Positions 1 to 11,770 of a stretch of 64,000 bases of DNA are shown here, piece after piece. Within the stretch, counting starts at the first letter, position 1. Every line of letters begins with the position of its first letter. This stretch comes from Acheta domesticus (Eukaryota; Arthropoda; Insecta; Orthoptera; Gryllidae). The notes under the pieces were generated by a model that worked only from the letters and a program-made list of their open reading frames with translations, made no database searches and was not told the DNA's origin. A program made the position numbers and the translations under genes. The stretch is from positions 150,285,425 through 150,349,424 of the forward strand of contig JAHLJT010000631.1 of NCBI GenBank assembly GCA_031308135.1, given 5' to 3'.

Positions 1-1688
1 CTGTAAACTGGTGTCAGGATCTCTTCGAAGGCATCGCTGGATATCCCTAGGGAATGAACTTGGCGGTGCCTGCCTACGACCTTGCCTCATCCCTCGCTGG
101 GCAAGGGCACGCGACTTTCAACCTTAAGAGCAAAATGCGCGTATACTTTTTATTTAATAACTTACGCATTTTTTTAAGATTCCATCCCGACAGTTTGCAG
201 AATGGTTGTTTGTTGGTTCTTCTTGCAGTGTGTAAAATATGAAAGAAAAGAAAATATTGCTTTTGAAGAAAAATGTATTTGTTTAATTTATTAGAATTTT
301 TTATTATAAACAAATATCCCAATCCTTAATATATTATCAACTGCTTAAAATATGATCATTTATCTTCAAAATAGGGTGCCCGCTTTTAAAGTTTTATTCA
401 TTTTGTAAACGTCGTAATTATTTTCATTATTGAGTATAATGTGTCATCGTCCATGTTTAACCCATAATTGTTGCTAAACTGCTGAAGATATTCATTCCAT
501 AAATTGTCTTTTAACTGTTTATCATTAGTAGATTAACGTAATAAAATATGAAAAAATCTGACACTCACTGTCAGAAAACCTAAAATTTTGCATGGAATAA
601 CCCATATATGACTGTTCTGGAAGTATAGAGCATTAACAGCTGATGTCACCACCATTACTTAAAATTTTAAGTTCCCTTAATAAGTTTAAGGTAGACTTAG
701 GTTTCCTTTTCATCATACCCTTTAAGGCGAACTTAAACGATAAGTTCGTCTTAAATTTAAGCACACCTCTCAGCCAAGCTTTTAGTCGTAAGCTTTTAGT
801 GTGCTTTACGTCGCAAAAGCAGTTAAAATAGCGAGCGTATTGTGAAGACTTGATTTTGATAGTGTTAGCTGAGCCAATTGTGAAGCTGTGAGAAGCGTTG
901 TTGCAGAGGTGAATCCGTGAATGGTACGAATATTGCGAAAAGCTCCATGAAAGGCATTTTGACATTCGATTTTTCCTATCAAAGATGACAATACATATCT
1001 TGGAGCTAATTGAAGACTGACTGGAATTTCCAACATTACTCCAGAATTCATTATTAACCTTTAATTATCAGCGTTCCTTTCTGACACGTAAATAATTGCG
1101 CGGCGCGCTGGGAGCGCCAACAACGTAAATATTGTTTATGCAATAACAAAAACATTAATTGCGTTAAATTAATGTTATTTATTAAGAAAAACTATTATTT
1201 ATTGCATAAAATAATATTTTGTGTTCATTATTTCATATATATACATATATTATATGTTATGTGCCGGTACTTTGCCAACATAATTCTTATTATTTTGATG
1301 GGACCTGTAAAGGCGCAGGGGTCTTGGCAGGGAGGAGCCGTGATTCGGGATCACATGTGATATGAATTTCAGCGACACCTTTCTGACAACAAATTTGGAT
1401 TGATTCCAATCAACAAAATTCCCAAATCCAGCAAACACAAATGCACAAGAAATCAAAACATTTCTCGTCTCAGGTATCATTAATAAATTACTCAACTGAA
1501 ATTTATTAGACCTTTGCGATTGGGATCCCTCGCTTACTAAATGCAAAACCATTTACTGCTCAATGAACACACACAACTTTACCGTTTTCCCCATCCAAAA
1601 TGCTTAAATTTATTTTACAAAATCGGTTTTTCCTTTTTTCTTGACTGAAAAATATTACGTGAGATCACAATTTTGATTTAAATTTGAA
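1..1688. other. AT-rich intergenic DNA without a recognisable gene
   Basis: All open frames here are short (about 110 codons or less), overlap each other on both strands and show no family signature. The block is AT-rich with scattered homopolymers. I see no RNA gene, no terminal inverted repeats and no convincing exon. Confidence 0.6.
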
Positions 1689-2599
1689 TTGCTCTCTTTG
1701 GTCCTCGACTTGGGACATGGAAAATATTACTGGTCATTTCCCTCCCCGGTTCTAGTGATTAGTTCTCATTATCTAACATGTCCTCTCGTATTTCCACTTT
1801 TCACTTTGCCCAGAATGAAGCCTTTGATACTTAACGTGCGCCGTCTCCTCGCGCCATCCGACGGAGTCTGCTGCGAAGGTCGCGCACACTCGCGCTGCCG
1901 CCACCTTGAAAGCCCAGCCGCTATGCGCCGCCAAGGGCGAATTCCAGCCGGCCACAAGCCCTCTCGCGTCGCCTCCACAGCACGTTCTACCATGTTCCTC
2001 CGTCTTCGTTGCTTCTTGTCCGGTCCTCGAGTTTCAATACTGTCCGTGCGTTCGTGTACTCGAGCGCGGCCGTCGACACGAGTCAGTTGCTTCACTTCAG
2101 TTCTGTGTTCGCACTATCTGCCGGGTAAATAATTACTTGATTCACTTTTCTAACTCACTTTTCAAAAACTCGACTTTGTTCAACCTAGCCATTCAATCAC
2201 AGTACATCTCCCATTACTGCGTCACGAAATATCGCCTTATTAGCTAGCGAAATTACTGCCGCTATTACGAACACCTTCACTTTCTACAATTCAATAGTCT
2301 TTCCACGAATCTAGCATGCATCCGTTTTAATACCACCGCTCAGACCCGGAGTAGGCACGACCGTTCGGTATCGCTGCTCAGACCAGAAGAGTGAAATTCC
2401 TTTTCGGTTAGCCGCACTTCCCCCCTTTTCCCCTCACTATGTGACGTGAGTGGGGGTTTCTCTCTTATCAGCTTGGCCGGTACCCCTTCTGGTCAGTAAG
2501 CGCTTCTCCGAACGCGCCCAGCTTTGCGCGGTCATTTAAATCATATTTCTTCCCTTTCGTTTCTTCCTTGGGTCCTTCCCTCACCATCATCCACTTATC

Positions 2600-2602
<3 letters not shown>
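1689..2602 (+). repeat. C-rich, G-poor segment leading into a (TA)n tract
   Basis: Base composition changes sharply around 1800, where the plus strand becomes rich in C and T and poor in G. CpG-rich sequence (about 1840-2110) is followed by C/T-biased AT-rich sequence and then by a (TA)n run from 2603. Segments of similar texture occur near 3300-4200, 24900-26400, 29369-29950 and 30750-31550. Overlapping open frames on both strands (147, 113 and 108 codons) are composition artefacts with no recognised domain. That these segments form one repeat family is inferred from texture and short shared words only. Confidence 0.35.

Positions 2603-2644
<42 letters not shown>
2603..2644. repeat. (TA)n microsatellite
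   Basis: An uninterrupted alternating AT tract of about 42 bases directly follows a C-rich segment. Confidence 0.95.
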
Positions 2645-2647
<3 letters not shown>

Positions 2648-2897
2648 TTTTACATTACACAATGAATTGTATTGAATAAGGCACAGTTGCATAAGGCATA
2701 TTGTAAAAGTTTGTGTCCCGGAACGCGCTAAATTAATTATTAATTTAATAGATATAGTTATGTATTTATATTATTAATTAACAATTATAAATCACTTAAT
2801 AACAATATCACGGATAAAACTGACACTATGAGAATATTATCATAATAGAAAATAAAAATTTGAGCAATATACTATCTAGCGTTCCACCATATGTTTG

Positions 2898-2996
2898 TGT
2901 GTATATATATATACATATAATATATATACATACACACATATATATACATATACACATATACATATATATACATATATATTATATATATATATATAT
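2898..2996. repeat. compound TA/CA microsatellite
   Basis: Interspersed (TA), (CA) and (TACA) units run for about 100 bases. The Tyr/Ile-rich open frame through it is simply a translation of the repeat. Confidence 0.9.
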
Positions 2997-3142
2997 TGAG
3001 ACGAGTCGTGGATGGACTCTACACAAAATCAAGAATAAATATAAGGGACCGGGATGCTTGTTCGGGAATGGGCTTCGGTTACGATCATGCATGCACTAGA
3101 AAATGTAGTTGACAAATTTTCCTTTTTATTATACCCAAGTTG

Positions 3143-3305
3143 TTTTACAATTAGGAGGCTTTTGATATTCCTTTTCCTATGCTTAGCTTCATTAGAGAAC
3201 AATGAAATAAATCTCGATATAGTGGTTTTACAATTAGGTGGCTTTTAATATTCTTTATCCTATGCTTGGCTTCATTAAAAACAATAAAAGAAACCTCGAT
3301 CTAAA
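3143..3305. repeat. 83-bp tandem duplication, two diverged units
   Basis: Two adjacent units, at about 3143 and 3226, each begin with TTTTACAATTAGG and continue through matching text to CTCGAT. The period is 83 bp and there are several substitutions between units. No coding potential is apparent. Confidence 0.8.
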
Positions 3306-4197
3306 ATTAACATTATTCAAGGGCAAACTGCCTTCCCTAGCTACCCTTCCCACCCTTCTACCTGCGCCGTTCCAACCTAAGAAACGAATTCCTCCACTGC
3401 TCTTCCGCTGGCGAGCCGGCACCGGGCGCCGCGCTGATGTGTTCGGGCCTCTTCGTCTCGCCGGGAGGGCCGACGAATGGGGAGGGTGGTCCCGCCACGC
3501 CCCGCCTTGGTTGCTCGCCTCGTCGGCCAGCCGTCCGCGCGCCGTTCGCCGCCAAGCCCTTCGGGAAGACTCGTTAGCTTCGGCCGCATTCGGGAGACCG
3601 GAGTCCCTCCGCCACCGTTCTCACGCCACTCCCGGTCGTCGTCGTGCTATCCAACGCTGCTGCAAAGTTACTACAGTGTTCGGCCGCAAATTCCAACTCC
3701 AGCAATTATTCTAGTTTATGGCTCACCGGATTCACTAATATTCAGCTCGACCACGGATGGATTGTTCCGTTTTCTCTCCCACTTCCATCACTTTACCACG
3801 GTCTCTTGGTCGACGTGTTTTGCCTCACTTCTCCAGTCACAATTCCGCGTCCGTTACCTACTTTATGTAGTCAAAACTTTCCTAATTCTGCGGCATCACG
3901 CCTACGTGCATTACTTTCACCATCGACAGTCTGAGTCACTTCATCCGAGGCACTTGTCGTCCCCCTTCGCGCGTTTGTCCTCCAGAAACTTTCCTCCACT
4001 ACCGTGCACATCCACACCCTAGGATGTTCTCTTTCTTACTGCCTGCGCCTTGCCGCCCTCGGCCCCTCGCGCCAAGCCAACTCCGACTCCGGTTCTCTCC
4101 CTTGCACGACTCCGAGGCGCGCCGGCTGCTGCCGCGTAGTTTGAATTCATAGTCTATCGGAACGCATTGTTATCACCTCCGTGATAACAATTCGCTT

Positions 4198-4200
<3 letters not shown>
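3306..4200 (+). repeat. C-rich segment with terminal hairpin and (TA)n tail
   Basis: A CpG-rich stretch (about 3400-3640) grades into C/T-biased sequence. It ends in a perfect inverted repeat at 4167..4190 (TTGTTATCAC, 4-nt loop, GTGATAACAA) ten bases before a (TA)n run at 4201. The 181- and 158-codon frames overlap one another and lack any domain. The layout of GC-rich body, terminal hairpin and (TA)n resembles the 3' end of a retroposed noncoding element, but that is inference. Confidence 0.4.

Positions 4201-4243
<43 letters not shown>
4201..4243. repeat. (TA)n microsatellite
   Basis: A pure TA tract of 43 bases lies just downstream of the hairpin at 4167..4190. Confidence 0.95.
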
Positions 4244-4248
<5 letters not shown>

Positions 4249-5865
4249 CCGCATCCGCCTCCCACGCACCTTGCCGTGAGCTGCGTAAAACGTGTCTATG
4301 AATAGTCAGATTATTATCTAATACCTATTCACTAGGGAGTGGGTAAGTGTTTATATCGCAATTTAACTAATAAAGACAGTCGAGTCATTGAAATTTAAAT
4401 AAAAAATAATAAAACTATATTCTAATTTTGAAATTACAAAAAATATTTCAACTTCTACTCGTTCACTTGAAAACTTTTTACACTTCGGTAGGAAATGTTA
4501 ATACCGTGTATCGATACCTTATTAACCTTGAGATCATACATCCCCTTTGTAATGGATAACCACAAATCACATAGAAATGCCAATATTCACAAAAAATACA
4601 CTTGATATACACTTTACAATGAACAATATTACTGAAAAAGAAAGGAACGTAACAAAAAATGCCTTACACTCTTTGTAAAAAAGTATACCATGTAAACAAC
4701 CTGCTTGAATTACAGTTTTGTTTTACTTTTGTAATTACTTTTTACAAGCTCGTGAATTTCCCTTTTTTCTCGTTACTGACGTATTTTCTCTTTCAAAAAT
4801 CTTATCAAAATTTCATTAAAGAAAAATATTGTTAAAAAACTCTTTTTCTTTACTATTTAATTGTTAACCCGCATTAACATCACTATTATTTATCCTCGTA
4901 AATTTCTGGTACAAAAATTAATATTTTACAAAAACCTTTCCAATTAATCTGGATTCGACTTACGACAGCATAAAAGATAAATAATAAATTACTCTTTAAA
5001 CGAGCGCTTGCCTTCTGAACTAGGTCGTTGCTTGAAGTTTGACTGTGTATAAAAGTTCGGGTGATTTACAATAATTCTTTCCCAAGTACCGTTCGTCGAG
5101 GTAGGGGCGATTCTTGAAGGTGAGGCACGCGCAGCTCCCCGCTCCTTCTAGCCACGTAATCCTCTGCTGCGAAGCTCCCACTCCTCTTTTACTGCGTCGA
5201 CCAATTCGAACTCGTACTCTTCAAGTTTCCAATTACCGGTTCAACAATATAATTATAATAAGATGAAGAAATTGAAATAAATTCCAAACGAAATTCAATA
5301 GTAATGAGGTGAAATTGTAATCAAATTAGAAATGGCGTAAATTGGAAAATCGAAAATCATAATCAAAAAAGGTTGTAAATGAGAAATACATTCTGCTGTT
5401 AGAGAAACAGTTTTCTTTACACAACGTGCTCCGAATATTTCGAATTTGTATTAATGTTAACATTCGCATTACATTGGATTTGGCACGGTCTTGCAACCTT
5501 TGTGTTTAATCATATTGCTGAATAATATTCATGTCCATTAATAAATTACTTCAATGAAAATTTGTTCCCTTTTGTAAGCTTTCTAGCGTTCTGTTCACTC
5601 GTTCCTCAAATTCAGCTCTTGTGCACTACGTCTCACGATGTTCTCACAGCTGTCCCTTCTGAGAAAATGGCACAGCTGTCCCTTCTGAACATAGTAATTC
5701 GGCCTTTCGACGAACTAAATTCTGATTGGTCCTTTGATTGTCGTCGCAAGTGCGTTCAGAAACGATTACAATTCTTTGTGGCGTGATCTGTTGTCCATCA
5801 AAGAAAGTATTAACCTCTGTTTGCTCTCTGTCGTGGGGATAGTACAGACTTTAGCGGTTACTATA
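4244..5865. other. AT-rich noncoding stretch
   Basis: No gene or element is recognised. A 26-bp direct duplication (CACAGCTGTCCCTTCTGA, at about 5645 and 5671) lies in the right part. Open frames stay below about 75 codons. Confidence 0.5.
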
Positions 5866-6519
5866 TATACAGGCTGTCCGGGGAGGAAACGCCAAAACTT
5901 CGAAAATAAGCTCTTATGACAATTCTAAGCATATTTTGTCTTATAAACTACGTGGATATCCCTAATGGTTGAGCCACAATAAGCACTCAAAAGTTGGTTT
6001 GAAAAATTGATATCTTGGCAAATATTTGCATTATGGAGGCATATAAACACTCCAGTAATATGTAAATAGTTTATTATTTACAAAAGAAATGTATATATTT
6101 GCTCAGAGAGAAAAATTAAGCTAGAAATAAAAAAGAAGTCGAAGCGCTTCAACAATGCAAAAGGCATTGACATCCCTAAGATATTTAAAGAATTATCAAG
6201 TGTAACAAAACCATGAACTGTGGAGCAGGATGTGAAAAGGTTTTAAGCAAAATCTGCACACATAGGATTGTTACAAATTACATTTTTTATGCTAAAGATC
6301 TTGAACTTTTGAATGAACTCTATTAATATATACAACTGTATCGGTGAAATAACAAAATCAATGACAGCGGAAAAAGTATTCTTCAAATTTTTATGTTAAT
6401 AGATTTTGTGAACCTCTCGAACAAAAAAAAATATTCCCAAAGGTTCCATCACCGGGATTGACATTATTTTTACATGTTCTTCCAACCGTATCCTAAATTA
6501 TTTCAGTTGTATGTATTCT

Positions 6520-6790
6520 CTTTGCGGTTCTCACTAGCAAACTATTTTTATAAATAAGGTCTCTAAGGAAAAATAATTTCACGGAGACGTGACGAATTGC
6601 ACTTTGACTTTTAAAAAATGAAGGACTTGTTTTAAAAAAGTTAATATTCATGTAGAATGCAACCCGCAACGCATGTCAGAATATTTTTATTTACTCTATG
6701 TCTTTCAATAAATACTAAATGAAGCGTTCTAAAATTTTGAGGCCTTAGACCTCAAAGAAACGTTCTTCACTCCGTAATATACAGGAGGAA
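6520..6790 (-). repeat. Dispersed repeat family B, copy 1
   Basis: Read on the minus strand, this matches 14180-14475 and 22270-22440. Shared words include GTGAAgAACGTTTcTTTGAGG, a short GAGGC..GGCCTC stem, and an internal block around TTTCACGGAGACGTGACG. It is noncoding and divergent. The unit's true ends are not defined. The motif CAGGCTGTCCGGGG at about 5870 might be a related terminus, but this is uncertain. Confidence 0.6.
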
Positions 6791-7404
6791 ATACTTGACC
6801 ATTCTATTTTTGCTGCTTCGAGGCTTCTCAAATCTACCCCACCTGTTCAGAGCCTGTAAAATCAGCAACTGTATGTGAAATTACTAATTAGTACTTTATA
6901 TTCTAAGCGACTGAATTACTCGGGAATACCTCTTTGATCGAAAATAAAGTTAAATAAGAATAGTTTGTATTGACAAGGGTGTATTTTATTGTTATCAATT
7001 ACAAGGTGACATGTATATGAAGAGACGGGGGAACAGAAGGTCTTGAAGAAAAATATATATTACTGGCTTAATATGGAAATACAAAAATAAGGAAGAGGGT
7101 GGGGTATAGCATGTGAGAGTTCCCTATTGAGTTTTCATCTAGTGCTTGCGCTTCCGTGACACTAATTGATTTACAAATGGACCTAAATAGGCGTTGCGAC
7201 CAGAGGCGAGGGCGTGAGTGACGAGGGAGGTGGCTGCAGGCGGCAGGGCCCGGGCAGCCACGCCCCCACCCGCCCTCGCAGGGCGCGCGACGTTGATGGA
7301 TGGAAGGCCGGGGCTCCTTGGCAACAGCTCAGTGACAACGCTGGAACAGAGAACAGCTGGTAGAGATGCCAAAGCGGACATTTCGTTTTAATCTGTTTTA
7401 TTAT

Positions 7405-7790
7405 GCATCACAAATTTCGGCGTACATAATGAATTGTTAAGGCCAATGGTTTAGGAGACACCGCACCTTTTCCTTGTGGCTTTCAAACTGTAAATTTTTG
7501 GGATTCGAACCCGGGTAAGTTAAACTAAGCGGTCCGCTGCAAATTATTTTAATAATGATTATGTTTGCCACTTGGTTAGCGCTAATTTTGGCGCACAGTA
7601 TGAATTGTGAAGGCCAATGGTTTACTAGAGAATGCGTCTTTGTATTGAATGGGTCTCATTTAAGAGGTGCATATCTGGGATTCGAACCAGGGTAATTGAA
7701 TCTAACCTGTTGGCGGCAAATTTTTTATAACAGATTTTGTTTTTCATCAGTTTTCGGGAAATTTTGGTGTCGATGATGAGTTGTTATGTG
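7405..7790 (-). repeat. Tandem repeat of about 171-177 bp with an embedded tRNA B-box-like motif
   Basis: Two units (GGCCAATGGTTTA at 7441 and 7612; GGATTCGAACC at 7501 and 7678) and the start of a third at about 7755 are visible. On the minus strand each full unit contains GGTTCGAATCC or a close variant, which fits the pol III B box. No matching A box or tRNA fold is evident, so it looks like a tandemly repeated SINE-derived or satellite unit rather than tRNA genes. Confidence 0.65.
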
Positions 7791-9489
7791 TGATTTTTTT
7801 ACGGGTGAAGTCATTTTACTTCTTTGATGGCGCTCTTATAATCAACATATCTTTAATGTTTTTTTAATTCTTAATAATTTTTGAAAGAATGGAGATACCA
7901 ATGTGATTTCTTCATAAATCGTTTAGAAATAAAAAGCCGCAAATTTGGAGTATAATTTGGTGTGTATACGTACATTATTAGCTGATTCAGATGTGTGGTA
8001 CTTCTAACTTCCATTGGAATTTAGCAGAAACACTCATTTTTGGGGGAAAATGGCCCGCGGGAAATTTTCGGTTTTCACATCTTAAAAACGGCAAAACAGC
8101 GGAACATTATGAGCTATGGAGTTTTGTGATTGGATGAAATGGTTCTGCTAACTTCCAGGACGTCACCCTTCTATGAATTGTTTCAATGACATACAGCCAA
8201 AACAATAATATATTTGAATTTAGATATTTTTTCTCATATAATAAAACAAAAAAATCGCTAAAATCAAACAAAAAGTTTTCAGGCATAGCTGGGTTAAGAA
8301 AGAACTGCTTCGAAATTCATGGCAAACGGAAGTACTTGCTCATACTTTCACATGGAGTGTAATTGTAGCACTACTTACTCATTTTCGGAACTTCATTCAG
8401 TTGAATATTTTTTACTGATTGCACATAACATAGTAAATGTATATAACTTTACCTGTCACCAAAAATAAAAGAAATGTAGTTCTTTTTTCTTTTGCAGAAT
8501 TGCATATTTCTGTGATTTTTTTATTAACTGCATATTTTTATTTATGCGGTATATTTAAGAGCATATATTTTAGGTTTCTGAGTAGAAGTGGGTCGAAGCG
8601 AGATGTTTTCGTTGCTTAATAACTTTTTTGTTTATTATAATGTTTGAAAAATATTTTTAAATTACGCATTTTGTACTACAGTGTAAAATAAATATTTATA
8701 TAAATAAATGTTATCTGTTGGTCACTACGTTTATGTTTAACGCTTATTCTGAATTTTAAGCCTGTATATTGCCTACTGAAATAGCCAATAGTGCTCATAC
8801 TGGCAATTTTAAGTGCATGGTTGCATCCATTTTTTAACATTTTAGTCTACATATTACAAATGGTGGAGCTTTTGGCGCAAAAACTCAATATTTTCAAGCG
8901 AATATTTTAATAACCACTTTTCAAGCAAATATTTAATAACCACTTTTCATACAGTTATATCATATCGGAACAACAACAGGGACAAGTAGTTCACAGAAGT
9001 TCGCGATCGCGAAGCGGAATTCCATTTTTGCACTCCGTGCATTTTTGATGTTCCCTAAGATCTAGCAATTTTTATTTCATATATTTCAAAAAGGTTTGAA
9101 ATAATTTCTAAAAGATTAATGTATAAATGTATAACAAAAGGTAGAATATAAGAAACTAACAAAGAAATAATTTATAAATTCCAACGTGCAAAGCATCCAA
9201 CTGTCTAAAGCGCAGTAAATTTGCAGCGGGCATTTATTTTTGTCGCGAAATTACACAAACAATTATCGTATTTAAAAAATTAAACGTGACCTTACCTGAA
9301 GATCTGTTTTTGATATATACATTTCATTACGAAAAAAATGTATTTTCGCAAGTGTAGCTATAAGGAAACGATGAAAACGAAGCACAGTCAATTCCGAGCG
9401 GGCTATTATGTATGCAATGAAATTATAGAAAAACTACTCGTATTTTCAAAAAAGGCAAAGCTGCTTTTTATGAAAACATTTATGCCAGA
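7791..9489. other. AT-rich noncoding stretch
   Basis: No recognisable gene, RNA or terminal repeat structure was found. Open frames are at most about 60 codons and have no family signature. Confidence 0.5.
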
Positions 9490-9605
9490 AAAAATTTATC
9501 TTCATAATTAATAAGAGATTTTCTGTCGATAATTCACCGTTTTTTCGCGCAGTATTAACTTTCTCATCTTAAGAAGTTCCTTCTTGAGCGCGAGAAAATA
9601 AAAAT
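9490..9605 (-). repeat. Family A, short 5' end relic
   Basis: On the minus strand this begins TTTTTATTTTCTCGCGC and continues with TACTGCGCGAAAAAACGG. That matches the opening of family A copies at 11771 and 42703 (CTGCGCGAAAAAATGGCC). Only the first hundred or so bases are present. Confidence 0.5.
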
Positions 9606-10371
9606 GTATTATGATATAGGCATGTTTCCTGTTCAAATATTTTTATACACGTTTCGTCAACATTCTATCTCAAAATTAATAATATTCCATCAGCTATGCA
9701 TTTGCAACTAGGCAAACACAATTTACATAGAAATCGACTCAAATGCTAAATATCGAGAGAATTCTTTGACCTTCCGTAATTTTCTCTCTTCATAACTTTT
9801 CGGACTATTGACTTCTTCTAATATTCGGTAATGATGCGTGAGTTTGTCTTGTAAAAGGTACACAAATCTAATATATCTATAAACAATATTATTCATCATG
9901 TTTCCAAAGGCCTCATTGGTGAAAGGCGATGTGAATATTAAATAAGAAAAGAACGAATAGAAAAAATACTCTATTTAAATTTTATGAAGTGGGCAAAACG
10001 TTTTACGATAACCGTGTCGTAAGATGTCTTGTGATACTTCTTTTGTTTATACAGATAATAGAGATAATTGTTGAGAATAGTGTTTCGTCAATGAGCAGTT
10101 TAAACATAAGAAACTAAATACTTTTTCTGTTTAATTTGAGTTAAAGAGATAAATTTCTGCGTAGTGCACAATAATTATTTTGTCTGTAATGATCGGAAGC
10201 CAAAAGTGTGAAGAGGGTGCGCTTTGGTAAGAGGCCCACCAGGGCGCGGGGGGGGGGGAGGGGTCTACGCTCCTTGGGAGCACCGGCGTCTGAAATGGCA
10301 GGAACATCGCCGGCAAGCGGGCGAAGTGGGGCAGCGCGGCGTCAGAGTGCGGTTGAAAGCTGAATTAAAGC

Positions 10372-11173
10372 TGGGGCGGAGCGGGGGCGGAGCGGGGGCG
10401 GAGCGGGGGCGGAGCGGGGGCGGAGCGGGGGCGGAGCGGGGGCGGAGCGGGGGCGGAGCGGGGGCGGAGCGGGGGCGGAGCGGGGGCGGAGCGGGGGCGG
10501 AGCGGGGGCGGAGCGGGGGCGGAGCGGGGGCGGAGCGGGGGCGGAGCGGGGGGCGGAGCGGGGGCGGAGCGGGGGCGGAGCGGGGGCGGAGCGGGGGCGG
10601 AGCGGGGGCGGAGCGGGGGCGGAGCGGGGGCGGAGCGGGGGCGGAGCGGGGGCGGAGCGGGGGCGGAGCGGGGGCGGAGCGGGGGCGGAGCGGGGGCGGA
10701 GCGGGGGCGGAGCGGGGGCGGAGCGGGGGCGGAGCGGGGGCGGAGCGGGGGCGGAGCGGGGGCGGAGCGGGGGCGGAGCGGGGGCGGAGCGGGGGCGGAG
10801 CGGGGGCGGAGCGGGGGCGGAGCGGGGGCGGAGCGGGGGCGGAGCGGGGGCGGAGCGGGGGCGGAGCGGGGGCGGAGCGGGGGCGGAGCGGGGGCGGAGC
10901 GGGGGCGGAGCGGGGGCGGAGCGGGGGCGGAGCGGGGGCGGAGCGGGGGCGGAGCGGGGGCGGAGCGGGGGCGGAGCGGGGGCGGAGCGGGGGCGGAGCG
11001 GGGGCGGAGCGGGGGCGGAGCGGGGGCGGAGCGGGGGCGGAGCGGGGGCGGAGCGGGGGCGGAGCGGGGGCGGAGCGGGGGCGGAGCGGGGGCAGAGCGG
11101 GGGCGGAGCGGGGGCGGAGCGGGGCGGAGCGGGAGCAGAGCGGGGCGGAGCGGGGCGGAGCGGGGGCGGAGCG
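10372..11173 (+). repeat. GC-rich minisatellite, 11-bp unit, about 70 copies
   Basis: The unit GGAGCGGGGGC is repeated almost perfectly for about 800 bp. A few units gain or lose one G, or carry an A for G, mainly at the right end (after about 11090) and once near 10550. Because 11 is not a multiple of 3, all three frames of each strand read as the same 11-residue repeat, which explains long overlapping frames of 373, 341 and 270 codons. Each unit contains GGGGGCGGAG, which fits a GC box, and four or more closely spaced G-runs. Confidence 0.97.
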
Positions 11174-11770
11174 CCACTATCGCGTGCTTCGAATTGCGGA
11201 GGCGGAAACCAATATGTCAGGGAACGCGACAAACAGCAAGCGCGCGTCGAGGGAGGAGCAAAGACAGAGTAAGGGGGCGGGCGCTTTGCAAGTTGGCACA
11301 AAACGTGTTGTTTGCCCTGTACACCTACTGGAGATGAAAGCGTAATGGAGGAAAAATACGGCTCCAAAATAATGCGCGGGGTACCAGTGACTGTAAATCA
11401 CGATATACGAGTTTTTCAGCCTCAATATCGGCACATTTCGCCACTCCAATCAAATGCTGCTCTTTCTACTGCGAAGGATTACGTAAAAACTTCTAAAAGT
11501 GCAAGACTTACATCAATAATAATAATAACTAGCGTACCATTGCGAGAACTCTCGCATGTTAAACCATTTAAAAAAATCTTCATCGACAGTTATCTTTTCT
11601 CTTTCCTTGATAGCCGCAAAGGCTTTTACCCTTGAGGAATCCAAGTAAAGACTGCGTTTGGACTGCAATCGTTGGCAGTTGTCGACTGACTTGCGCTATC
11701 TTCTATAATTTTAAAATTAGTTACTCTTTAATTAATTCACGTAGTGTTGTAGGATAGTGCGTTTTAATTT
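11174..11770. other. Noncoding flank between minisatellite and family A
   Basis: Moderately GC-rich sequence next to the minisatellite becomes AT-rich by about 11450. No gene or element was recognised. Confidence 0.5.

Noticed and set aside
7139..7381. 80-codon minus-strand frame in a GC-rich patch
   Set aside because: Ala/Pro/Arg-rich, no domain, no splice or start context beyond chance.
10224..11367. Overlapping 373-, 341- and 270-codon open frames
   Set aside because: They translate the 11-bp minisatellite, which is open in every frame because 11 is not a multiple of 3. The peptides are pure 11-residue repeats.
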